From: Polyangiaceae bacterium
Lineage (GTDB): Bacteria > Myxococcota > Polyangia > Polyangiales > Polyangiaceae
Assembly (NCBI GenBank): GCA_025936205.1
Contig: JAICTU010000253.1
Location: 1 to 12,931, forward strand
Direction of reading: 5' to 3'
Length of the DNA: 12,931 nucleotides
A program made the position numbers and the translations under genes. This document shows positions 1 through 9,333 of the stretch, piece by piece (positions within the stretch are counted from its first letter, which is position 1; each line of letters opens with the position of its first letter). Below the pieces are notes generated by a model. That model was given only the letters and a program-made list of their open reading frames with translations, was not told the origin of the DNA and searched no databases.

Positions 1-3000
1 ACCGGGCGCGCCTGGTGACGGGCCGCATGGTCGCGGAGCTCGCCTCCACAGGCAGCGCAGACGAGGCCGCGCTCGCCCCCGCTGCCGTGCTCGACACGCC
101 CGCCGGGCGCGCCGAGCTGCGCGCCGGCAAGCTCTCGCTGCTGGTCGAGCCCGAGCAGACCCGTGCGGAAGTGAGCCGCGGCGTCGTGAAGCTGGTCGGC
201 ACTCACGAGCGCGGCATCACGCTGCGCGCCGGTGAGGCGGGGCAGATCACCCGGCAGGGAGAGCCGCGCCTGGAGCACGCGCTCGACCTCGGGCGCTCGC
301 TGGCCTGGTCCAGCGAGTCGTTCGAGCCCGCCACGCCCGAACAGGCGCAGGGCTCCCTGGGCTCGCTCGCCGCGAAGCGCCCGCGCGATCAGCAAGAGCT
401 GAGCGGCGCCGTGCAGCTCACCGAGCACGACGTGAAGGTCCAGATCGTGGGCAGCATCGCCCGCACCGAGGTGGAGGAGGTCTTCACCAACCAGACCGAC
501 GACGTGCTGGAGGGCATCTACCGCTTCCCGCTACCGCCGGGCGCCCAGATCGAGCGCCTGGCGCTGGACGTCGACGGCAAGCTGGTGGACGGAGCCTACG
601 TCGAGCGCGAGCGCGCCGCCGCGATCTGGCGCGGCGCCATCGTCAACGCGGGCGCCCAGAAACCGCAGGAAGAGATCATCTGGGTGCCGGGCCCCTGGCG
701 CGATCCGGCGCTGCTCGAGTGGCAGCGCGGCAACCGCTTCGAGTTGCGCATCTATCCGATCCCGAAGCACGGCTCGCGGCGCGTGGTGATCGCCTATACC
801 GAGCGGCTCGAGCCGACCGAGGGCCGACGCCAGTATGTCTACCGCTTGCCCCGTGATCCGGGAGGCTCGACGCGCATCGAGCGCTTCAGCGTGGACGTGC
901 AGGTGCGCGGACATGACGAGGGGCAAGGCGTTCACGCGCAGGGCTACGCGCTGAAGACCTCGAGCGCCGCCCCAGGCGTGGCGCGCCTTGCTTACGCCGC
1001 AGAGGGCTTTGCGCCGGCCGGCGATCTGGTGCTCGACTACCAGCTGGCGGACGCAACGGCGCCGCTGCGCGCCTGGGCTTATCAAGCGCAGGGCGAGCGG
1101 TCCTACGTGGCAATGCTGTTGCGCCCCGAGCTGCCGCGGCGCGCGGAATATCAGCCGCGCGACTACGCGATCGTGGTCGACAGCAGCCGCTCGATGATCG
1201 GCGAGAACTACCGGCGCGCGCTGGCGGTGGTGGAACGCACGATCCGCGAGATGGACCGCCAGGATCGCGTCAGCGTGCTGGCCTGCGACAGCGAGTGTCA
1301 GAGCTGGCCTGGTGGTTACCTGGCGCCGGGCGACGCGGCCGCTGAAGCCGCGGGCCGCTTCTTGCGCAGCATCGAACCCGAGGGTGCCTCCGATCTGGCG
1401 CTGGCCGTGGAGCGCGCCGTCGCGCTGCGCGGCCATGGCGCGGGCCGGGCCCTGCGCCTCTTGTACGTCGGCGACGGCACGCCGACGGTGGGGCCGATCC
1501 ATCCGGCGCTGCTGCGCCGCGCGGTATCCGAGGCGCTGCCGCGTGGCGCGAGCCTGAGCGCCGTCGCCATCGGCAGCGACGCCGATCGCGACAGCTTGCA
1601 GGCGTTGACCGAGGCCGCGGGGGGCGTGACGGTGGCGTTCTCGCCCGGGCAGAGCGCGGCGGACGTGGCCTTCGCCGTGCTCGGTGCCAGCTACGGCTAC
1701 GCACTGAAGAATGCGCGGCTGACTCTGCCCGACGGCATGAGCGCCGTCGCCCCGGAGCGCATCGGCAGCATCGCGGCGGGCGCCGAGGAGCTGGTCGTGG
1801 CGCGGCTCGATCAACCGGAGGTCGACGGCTACGTGGTGCTGAGCGGTGAGCTCGCGGGCGAGCCCTTCGAGCAGAGCTATCCACTGCACGTGGTGCCGGT
1901 GAGCGGCGAGAGCAACGCCTTCGTACCGCGCCTGTACGCTTCCGTCGCGATCGCGGAGCTCGACCAGTCGATGGATGAGGGCGCGCGGCGGCGCAGCATC
2001 GAGCTCTCGACGCGCTTCAACGTGGCGAGCCGCTACACGTCGCTGCTGGTGCTGGAGAGCCCGGCGATGTTCAAAGCCTTCGGCCTGGACAACCAGCGCG
2101 GCGCGCCCGAATGGAGCGGCACGCTGGGCAGCCAGGAAGCGGAGACGACGGGCGACGAGGACAGCAGCCCCGCCGGCGCACTGGAGCAAGAGCAGGCCGA
2201 CAAGGCGCCGGCTTCTTCGGCGGTAGCCCGTGCGCCGACAAAGAAGCAGGCGAACTCGGCGGGGCCGGAGTGGGGGATGAGCGAGGGGAGGGCCTCTTCG
2301 ACGAGCGCTGGCGGCACGAACAACGCGCCCATCTTCGACGGCCAGGGGAGCCTTGGGAACTCGCGTCCGGGCGCCGCTCCGCCCGCGCCGGCAGCTCCTG
2401 CCCCCGCGCGCCGGCGCAGCGCGGAGCCCGACGACAGTTACGACTTCGGTCTCGGCGACGAGCTGGCGGCGCCCCGGAGCGAGGCGCGGCGCGCAGCGAA
2501 GCCCAGGGCGCTCGAGCAGGATCCCAGCTGGCGCGCTCCGCCCGCGCAACCCTTCGAGCTGCCCGCGCGCCGCATGATCCCGATGCACCGGGTCTACGAG
2601 CGCATCGGCACGATCGACCCGTCACCGCGCTTGCTCGACGTCGCACGCCCGGCGCATCTGGCGCAGCTCGAAGCGCGCGCCAGTGCGCAGGAGCTGAACC
2701 GCGGTGCTTTGAAAGAGCTGTACGCGGCGGACTTCCTCGCCGGTGAGCTGGAGCTCGCGTCGCAGCTGGCCGAGCGCTGGTCCGAAAAGGATCCGCTCGA
2801 TCCGGACGCGCTCACGGCACGCGCGGATCTCGCTGCGCAGCGCGGCCAGCGCGAGCTCGCCATCCGCATCCTGGGCAGCGTGGTCGACGTGCGCCCCGGC
2901 GACTATAAGTCTCAGTGGCGCCTCGCGCGCCTGCATCGCTGGAGCGGCGATCCCGCGCGCGGCTGCCGCCACTCCCTGGCGGTGGCACAGCTCCGGCTAC

Positions 3001-3536
3001 GCGATGCCAAGCTCGTGGCCGAGGCGCTGCACTGCGCGCGCGAAGTGGGCCAGAAGGGCTGGGTCGAAGATCTGATCGCAGCCCTCAGCCCCGACGTGCG
3101 GCAGCAGGCACTGAGCCTGGAAGAGAAGCCCCGCCCCGGCGACGAGCTCTCGGGCGACTTGCGAGTACAGGCGACCTGGCAGGGCGCGGAGCACGACCTC
3201 GACCTGGTGATCTTGCACCCCGAAGGTTACCGCGTGTCCTGGCTGGGCGCGCCCACGCGCGCCGTGATCAGCGCCACCGATGTGCTGAGCGTGCACCGCG
3301 AAGGGCTCGCGCTGCGCGGAGCCGAAGCGGGACAGTACGCGATCGAGGTCGTGCGATCCTCGGCGACGTCCGGGCCCGTGCGCGGGAGCCTGTCGCTGCG
3401 GGTGGGGAAGGCGGAGCGCTCGATTCCCTTCGTGCTCGAGGGGGAGCGGACGCGGGTGGCGACGGCGAGGATCCGCTTGGAGGGGAGGCTGGTGCCCGTT
3501 GCGGGGTGGGTGGACGGGGAGCCACTTGGGTTCTGA
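1..3536 (+). CDS. FecR-like / VIT / VWA / TPR multidomain protein (5' partial)
   Basis: The reading frame (codons from base 3) is open to the left edge, so the true start lies upstream; residues below count from the GTG at 15. Residues about 1-100 resemble the FecR sensor/periplasmic fold (TPAGRAELRAGKL, then VSRGVVKLVG and a GITLRAGEAG strand). About 129-260 is a VIT domain (EEVFTNQTDDVLEGIYRFPL, then FELRIYPIP). About 383-560 is a von Willebrand A domain with an intact metal site D389-S391-S393. About 700-860 is a Pro/Ala/Ser-rich, probably disordered linker. About 890-1010 forms TPR-like helices, and the C terminus (about 1040-1173, DLDLVILHPEGYRVSW) resembles the DUF2135/YfaP beta domain. 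VIT-VWA proteins act in metal-dependent protein binding; a surface or periplasmic scaffold role is inferred. No downstream partner is evident: the next operon starts about 105 bases later. Confidence 0.88.
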   Translation, partial: RARLVTGRMVAELASTGSADEAALAPAAVLDTPAGRAELRAGKLSLLVEPEQTRAEVSRGVVKLVGTHERGITLRAGEAGQITRQGEPRLEHALDLGRSLAWSSESFEPATPEQAQGSLGSLAAKRPRDQQELSGAVQLTEHDVKVQIVGSIARTEVEEVFTNQTDDVLEGIYRFPLPPGAQIERLALDVDGKLVDGAYVERERAAAIWRGAIVNAGAQKPQEEIIWVPGPWRDPALLEWQRGNRFELRIYPIPKHGSRRVVIAYTERLEPTEGRRQYVYRLPRDPGGSTRIERFSVDVQVRGHDEGQGVHAQGYALKTSSAAPGVARLAYAAEGFAPAGDLVLDYQLADATAPLRAWAYQAQGERSYVAMLLRPELPRRAEYQPRDYAIVVDSSRSMIGENYRRALAVVERTIREMDRQDRVSVLACDSECQSWPGGYLAPGDAAAEAAGRFLRSIEPEGASDLALAVERAVALRGHGAGRALRLLYVGDGTPTVGPIHPALLRRAVSEALPRGASLSAVAIGSDADRDSLQALTEAAGGVTVAFSPGQSAADVAFAVLGASYGYALKNARLTLPDGMSAVAPERIGSIAAGAEELVVARLDQPEVDGYVVLSGELAGEPFEQSYPLHVVPVSGESNAFVPRLYASVAIAELDQSMDEGARRRSIELSTRFNVASRYTSLLVLESPAMFKAFGLDNQRGAPEWSGTLGSQEAETTGDEDSSPAGALEQEQADKAPASSAVARAPTKKQANSAGPEWGMSEGRASSTSAGGTNNAPIFDGQGSLGNSRPGAAPPAPAAPAPARRRSAEPDDSYDFGLGDELAAPRSEARRAAKPRALEQDPSWRAPPAQPFELPARRMIPMHRVYERIGTIDPSPRLLDVARPAHLAQLEARASAQELNRGALKELYAADFLAGELELASQLAERWSEKDPLDPDALTARADLAAQRGQRELAIRILGSVVDVRPGDYKSQWRLARLHRWSGDPARGCRHSLAVAQLRLRDAKLVAEALHCAREVGQKGWVEDLIAALSPDVRQQALSLEEKPRPGDELSGDLRVQATWQGAEHDLDLVILHPEGYRVSWLGAPTRAVISATDVLSVHREGLALRGAEAGQYAIEVVRSSATSGPVRGSLSLRVGKAERSIPFVLEGERTRVATARIRLEGRLVPVAGWVDGEPLGF

Positions 3537-3641
3537 GGCGTTGATGTCGCACCTCTAGCGGTCACCCCGTGTCAGCGTGGCTCTTGTGTGCTGGCGGTGT
3601 CCTGCCGTGTCGGATCAGACCAAGTGGAGCAACGGTCGCCA

Positions 3642-4262
3642 ATGGGTCCGATTCGCAGCGCTGGCATCTGGCTCGTGGGGGTCGCGAGCGTCGTGGGTTG
3701 CCTGGTGGACCCCGATGCACCGTGCGGAAAGCAGTTCAGCCAGTCGTCAGACGGCGCTTGCGCCTGTCCCGAGGGATCGATCGTCGTCGGTGGTGCGTGC
3801 TCGCCCTGCGCGGAGCACCAACACAGCGAAGGCAATCAATGCATTTGCGATGAGGGCTACGAAGCAGCCGCCGGTTCGCCCGAGTGCGTGGCGCTCACGG
3901 ACGAGCCCTCCGAGCCCGTTGTCTCCGCTGCCGGGGGTTGCTCGAGCAGCGCGGAGTGCGGCGCGGGTCTGCTCTGTGACGTGTACGGCTCGCGCGAGTG
4001 CGTGGCTGCGCCGAACGGCTTCGGTCGAGCGTGCGCGCGGGCCAGCGATTGCGAGGGGAGCGAAGCGACGTTCTGCGACACCTTCGCCTCTCGTACCTGC
4101 CAGGTCCAGGGCTGCGCGGAACTGAGCGGGGTCTGCCCCGGTGACATGATCTGCTGCAACTACGCGATTCTCTCCACGTCGCTCTGCATTCCCACCGATC
4201 ATGCCCCCGGAGGTCAGTGTCCGGCGCCGGGGGAGCGCGTGATGAGGAGTGAAGCGCCGTGA
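3642..4262 (+). CDS. Cysteine-rich lipoprotein, first gene of the porin-kinase operon
   Basis: I chose the ATG at 3642 over the upstream in-frame GTG at 3588 because it places a clean lipoprotein signal peptide at the N terminus: MGPIRSAG, a hydrophobic stretch, then lipobox VVGC with Cys20 as the lipidated residue. The predicted protein is 206 aa with about 23 cysteines after processing. The first half has EGF/tenascin-like spacing (CACPEG, CSPC, CICDEGYE). The second half has repeated Cys pairs (CSSSAEC, LLCDVYGSREC, ICCNY) like the disulfide-rich modules common in myxobacterial surface lipoproteins. It should sit in the envelope, stabilised by disulfides. The last codons overlap the porin start (GTGA, 4259-4262), so translational coupling is likely. 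Its molecular function is unknown; partnership with the porin or binding protein is inferred from the operon only. Confidence 0.75.
   Translation: MGPIRSAGIWLVGVASVVGCLVDPDAPCGKQFSQSSDGACACPEGSIVVGGACSPCAEHQHSEGNQCICDEGYEAAAGSPECVALTDEPSEPVVSAAGGCSSSAECGAGLLCDVYGSRECVAAPNGFGRACARASDCEGSEATFCDTFASRTCQVQGCAELSGVCPGDMICCNYAILSTSLCIPTDHAPGGQCPAPGERVMRSEAP
4244..4249 (+). promoter_or_regulatory. Shine-Dalgarno site for the porin gene
   Basis: GAGGAG lies 9 bases before the GTG at 4259, inside the end of the lipoprotein gene. It supports GTG as the porin start and a coupled 4-bp overlap. Confidence 0.6.
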
Positions 4263-5614
4263 CAGCGCGCCCCTGCTTTCGTCGCGCGCTGGCCCTGGGC
4301 GCGCTCACGCTGCTGAGTCGATCCTCCGTGGCTGCTGCGCAGAGCCCCGAGCCGAGCGCGCCCGCCGAGCCACCGAGCATCCCCGAGCCATCGCTCTCGC
4401 TCGCCGATCTCGATAACCAGCTGGGGCCCGAGCCCATGAGCGCGGCCGAGCCGGTCCGCGGCCTCTCGATCTATGGCTTCGCGGACGCCGGCTGGCACAA
4501 GTACTTCCTGCGCCCCGGCAGCTTGCTCGGAGCCAACCTGTACGAAGACAATACGTTCCTGATCGGCAACCTGAACGTCTACCTCTCCGGCGAGCTGGGC
4601 GGCGGCTGGCGCAGCTTGATCGAGGTTCGCTACACGTATTTGCCGAACGGCAGCCGCACGGTGGACGCCGCCGGCGTGCAGCGCACCAGCACCGACGCGG
4701 CCGACTACACGAACGTGAGCCTGCCCCGGCAGACCGGCTCGATCCTGATCGAGCGCGCCTGGGTCGAATACGCCGCGAGCGCGGCCTTGAGCCTGCGTCT
4801 CGGCAGCTGGCTCACTCCCTACGGCATCTGGAACGAGGACCACGGCTCGCCGACCATCATCCCGGTGACCCGACCCTATGTGATTGGCCTGGAGTTCCTG
4901 CCCGAGCGCCAGACGGGTCTGTTGCTGTCCGGCTCCGCATATCTCTCCGACTCTCTGACGCTCGGTTATTCGCTGGGGTTGTCCAACGGGCGCGGACCGA
5001 TCCAGGACTATGCCGATCTGGACGAGAACAAGGCCGTGACCGCGCGGCTCCAGTTGAATCACCACGGCGCGGGCGAGCTGCACCTGGGCGCGGCGGCGTA
5101 CGCCGGTCGCTACACGAACCTCGATCAGGTGGTGCAGCCCAGCGGGGACACTTACGTCATCACCGACGACGTCCGCGAGCAATACGACGAGTTCTCCTGG
5201 GCGCTCGATGCTCGCTATCTGCTCGGCGGTTTGCATCTGCAGTCCGAGTTCGTGCTGAGCCAGCGAAAGTTCACCGATCGGGGCCGCCCGCTGCGCACCG
5301 GTAGCTTCGAATTTCAACCCGACGACCGCCGGCTCGGCGGCTATCTGCTCGCTGGCTACCGCTTCGACTGGCTGGGCATCATGCCCTACGGTACCGCCGA
5401 GTTCACCTCGCTGCTCAACTACTGGGAGCCCTTCCGCTCCCCGACACGGGATGTGATGCCAGTGTACAAGCTGGGCATCAACTCGCGCCCCACCACCAAC
5501 GTCACGCTCAAGCTCGAGGGGAGCCTCGGCCTCTTCATCTCCAAGCACTCGAAGGGCTCGGGCTTCGAGCACCCAGCCAAGGCGCTTCAAGGCCAGGTGG
5601 CCTGGGCCTTTTGA
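4259..5614 (+). CDS. Outer-membrane beta-barrel porin (phosphate-selective / DcaP-like type)
   Basis: This 451-aa protein starts with a Sec signal peptide (RRALALGALTLLSRSSVAAA, cleavage likely after Ala27), followed by a Pro/Glu/Ser-rich spacer to about residue 60. The barrel opens with LSIYGFADAGWHKYF, and alternating hydrophobic strands continue to the end. The protein terminates VAWAF, with the C-terminal Phe and alternating pattern recognised by the BAM machinery. The central part (IERAWVEY, SLRLGSWLTPYGIWNEDHGSP, GLEFLPERQTGLLL) is like porin-type proteins found beside sensor kinases in other proteobacteria. It should form a diffusion channel in the outer membrane. Substrate cannot be read from sequence; the PstS-like neighbour makes an anionic solute plausible. 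It overlaps the lipoprotein gene by 4 bp and is followed after 11 bases by the binding protein. Confidence 0.82.
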   Translation: MTARPCFRRALALGALTLLSRSSVAAAQSPEPSAPAEPPSIPEPSLSLADLDNQLGPEPMSAAEPVRGLSIYGFADAGWHKYFLRPGSLLGANLYEDNTFLIGNLNVYLSGELGGGWRSLIEVRYTYLPNGSRTVDAAGVQRTSTDAADYTNVSLPRQTGSILIERAWVEYAASAALSLRLGSWLTPYGIWNEDHGSPTIIPVTRPYVIGLEFLPERQTGLLLSGSAYLSDSLTLGYSLGLSNGRGPIQDYADLDENKAVTARLQLNHHGAGELHLGAAAYAGRYTNLDQVVQPSGDTYVITDDVREQYDEFSWALDARYLLGGLHLQSEFVLSQRKFTDRGRPLRTGSFEFQPDDRRLGGYLLAGYRFDWLGIMPYGTAEFTSLLNYWEPFRSPTRDVMPVYKLGINSRPTTNVTLKLEGSLGLFISKHSKGSGFEHPAKALQGQVAWAF

Positions 5615-5618
5615 GGAG
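5613..5618 (+). promoter_or_regulatory. Shine-Dalgarno site that fixes the binding-protein start
   Basis: GAGGAG overlaps the porin stop codon and lies 7 bases before the GTG at 5626. It favours that GTG over the in-frame TTG at 5611, which has no such site. Confidence 0.6.
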
Positions 5619-5625
5619 AGCGGCG

Positions 5626-6105
5626 GTGAGGCGACGCGTCTTCCTCGAAGCTTCCGCGGCGGCACTCGCGGGCTGGCTGTGGCCGGAGAGCGCCGGCGCC
5701 GGCTCGGCTCTGGTGCTCGTGCCGATCGTGTCGGCGAGCAGCCCCGTCGCCGATGTCTCCCTGGGCACGCTGCGCCGCGTGTTCACCAGTCAGCCCGTGA
5801 GCGGCCCCGGCGGCGTGACCTTCGTCGGCTTCAATCAACCTGCCGGAGCCCGCGAGCGAGAGCTGTTCGATCGGGTCGTGCTCGGCATGGGCCCGGAAGA
5901 AGCGGCCCGCTACTGGGTCGATCAGCGGATCCGCGGCGGCGTGCGTCCCCCGCGCTCCGTGCCCAACGTCGCGCTGCTGCGTCAGGTCGTGGTGCGCTAC
6001 CCGGGCGCCATCGGCTATCTCGCGGTGAGCGACCTGGACGCCACCGTCAAGCCCGTCACCATCAACGGCGCAGGCCCGGCTGCGCCCGGCTACCCGCTGC
6101 GTTGA
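5626..6105 (+). CDS. Short PstS-like periplasmic substrate-binding protein
   Basis: From the GTG at 5626 the product is 159 aa. The N terminus RRRVFLEASAAALAGWLWP contains an RRxFL motif followed by a moderately hydrophobic stretch ending near AGAGS, so export by Tat is likely, with Sec as the alternative. The body fits the compact phosphate-type PBP-like family: SPVADVSLGTLRRVFTSQ, GGVTFVGFNQP, REL-FDRVVLGMGPEEAARYW, and the terminal PGAIGYLAVSDLD segment. It is much shorter than full PstS (about 320 aa) and no ABC permease or ATPase genes are nearby, so it is more likely a sensor ligand-binding partner than a transporter subunit. Its stop is one base from the kinase start, implying co-production. 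Ligand specificity is not determinable here. Confidence 0.78.
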   Translation: MRRRVFLEASAAALAGWLWPESAGAGSALVLVPIVSASSPVADVSLGTLRRVFTSQPVSGPGGVTFVGFNQPAGARERELFDRVVLGMGPEEAARYWVDQRIRGGVRPPRSVPNVALLRQVVVRYPGAIGYLAVSDLDATVKPVTINGAGPAAPGYPLR

Positions 6106-6106
6106 T

Positions 6107-8334
<2,228 letters not shown>

Positions 8335-8338
<4 letters not shown>

Positions 8339-8745
8339 AAACAGCATTGGCCAAGGCTCACAGGCAAGACAATGCCTCCCCGCTGCGCGTCCTCGTCATC
8401 GACGATGACGACATCGCGCGCGAGATCATCGTCGACGTGCTGGTGCGCGAGGGGCACAACGTCTCCAGCTTGCCGTCCCCGATCGGCGCCACCAAGCACA
8501 TCGTGGAGAACCAGATCGAAGTGGTGGTGCTCGACGTGATGATGCCGTCGATGCGCGGCGACAAGCTCGCGGCGCTGCTCGGCCGCAATCCCAAGCTCAA
8601 GAACCTCGGCGTGGTGCTGGTGACCAGCGCGCGCGTGGAAGACGTGAGCGAGCTCGCGGAGGCGGTGAGCGCCGTCACCATCGTCGCGAAAGAGGGACTG
8701 CAGGCGGATTTGCCGCAGGCGGTGAGGAGAGCGGCGAAGCGCTGA
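8335..8745 (+). CDS. Single-domain response regulator (receiver only)
   Basis: The product is 136 aa, essentially one REC domain with a short N-terminal tail. Visible residues are the acidic pocket (VIDDDD, Asp23-Asp26), phospho-acceptor Asp67 (VVLDVMMPSMRGDKLA), the switch Thr97 (VLVTSAR) and conserved Lys119 (IVAKEG). There is no DNA-binding, enzymatic or other output domain, so it should act by protein-protein contact or as a phosphate relay or sink, as CheY/Spo0F-type proteins do. The ATG overlaps the kinase stop by 4 bp, and GAGG at 8321-8324 is a possible ribosome site. The natural phosphodonor is the Hpt domain encoded just upstream; this is inferred. It is the last gene of the operon, followed by an inverted-repeat region. 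Confidence 0.92.
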
Positions 8746-8821
8746 GCGCCAAGCGGCGACCCAGCACTCGACCCCTGGCTCCGCCCACTCTCGCACGCCC
8801 GGCGCTCCCGCTCTGCCTCAG

Positions 8822-8910
8822 CCCCTGGCACTGCCATTGCCCCTCCCTCTCGCTCGCGCGGGGAGGCAGAGCCAGAGCCAGTGGCAGGGGAGGGCGAGTG
8901 GGTGGTTTTT
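8822..8910 (+). terminator. Candidate terminator of the sensor operon
   Basis: The arm at 8822-8835 pairs with 8877-8890 (12 of 14 positions). An inner stem, CCTCCC at 8842-8847, pairs with GGGAGG at 8861-8866. A run of five T follows at 8906-8910, 15 bases beyond the outer arm. A further outer match joins CCCACTCTCGC (8784-8794) and GCGAGTGGG (8894-8902). The location about 80 bases after the last operon stop fits termination, but the T-run spacing is not classic. Confidence 0.35.
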
Positions 8911-8929
8911 GTGGCCGCCTCTTTGCCAT

Positions 8930-8960
8930 GCATTTGCGCCAGTTCCGTGAATCGTGCGGC
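8930..8960 (+). repeat. Degenerate 31-bp direct repeat, copy 1
   Basis: About 25 of 31 bases match copy 2 at 9272-9302, including an uninterrupted identical core TTGCGCCAGTTC. The flanking sequence diverges quickly. It may be a dispersed genomic repeat or a relic of a duplicated gene fragment. Confidence 0.5.
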
Positions 8961-9047
8961 TGCTCTGAGCGTGCGACGGCAGGTGAGCGGGCTCGGGTTT
9001 CTCATCGTCGCAGCATGCTCGGGCATGTGGCCAGGCCGGCTCCGCCT

Positions 9048-9068
9048 GTGCCCGCGCAGCGCGGGCAC
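9048..9068. repeat. Near-perfect 21-bp palindrome
   Basis: GTGCCCGCGC at 9048-9057 is the exact reverse complement of GCGCGGGCAC at 9059-9068, with a single central A. It could be a protein-binding dyad or part of a transcription stop; no neighbour clearly depends on it. Confidence 0.45.
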
Positions 9069-9271
9069 CCTGGACACGTCCTGCGCGCGCTGCGGCGGCG
9101 AGGGGCGCGGCAGCCCTCGCTTCGAGGGGCCGCACGCAAATGGAGGTTCGCCATCACGCTCAAATCTATCCCGTCGTGCTCGAGTTGGTTCGCAGGGTTT
9201 CACCGTATCTGGCCACACTACACGTGCCCAGCTCGTCTCTCGGGGACCAGCCGGAACGCCTCGCTGGCCCT

Positions 9272-9302
9272 GCGCTTGCGCCAGTTCTGTGCGTCGAGCG
9301 GC
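9272..9302 (+). repeat. Degenerate 31-bp direct repeat, copy 2
   Basis: This is the partner of 8930-8960. It lies inside the putative four-helix-bundle remnant and overlaps the left arm of the hairpin at 9298-9326. Confidence 0.5.
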
Positions 9303-9326
9303 GGTGCCCGGCAAGGGCAGCGCCGC
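9298..9326 (-). terminator. Stem-loop just after the nucleotidyltransferase gene
   Basis: GCGGCGGTGCCC (9298-9309) pairs with GGGCAGCGCCGC (9315-9326) at 11 of 12 positions around a 5-base loop. On the minus strand it begins 8 bases after the stop codon. There is no U-tract, so it may be a weak intrinsic terminator or a 3'-end stabilising hairpin. Confidence 0.4.
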
Positions 9327-9333
9327 GCCGATG

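Larger units (their letters stand above)
8746..9139. other. Gene-poor convergent intergenic region
   Basis: This stretch lies between the end of the sensor operon and the gene remnant at 9140. No frame shows convincing domains or start signals, and the open frames here are continuations or shadows. It holds a long imperfect palindrome (8784-8902), a TTTTT run (8906-8910), one copy of a degenerate 31-bp repeat (8930-8960) and a near-perfect short palindrome (9048-9068). Confidence 0.6.

Noticed and set aside
531..2588. Long minus-strand open frame of 685 codons
   Set aside because: It lies antisense to the FecR/VIT/VWA gene, is Arg/Ala/His-rich without domains, and is explained by GC-rich codon bias keeping the opposite frame open.
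3588..3641. Upstream GTG start for the Cys-rich lipoprotein
   Set aside because: It would add 18 polar residues ahead of the signal peptide and bury the lipobox; the ATG at 3642 gives a normal lipoprotein N terminus.
5611..5625. TTG at 5611 as start of the PstS-like protein
   Set aside because: The strong GAGGAG site lies after it and 7 bases before the GTG at 5626; the GTG also gives a proper Tat-like N terminus.
4214..5665. Minus-strand open frame of 483 codons opposite the porin
   Set aside because: No signal, domain or ribosome site; the plus-strand frame has a signal peptide, barrel strands and a terminal Phe.
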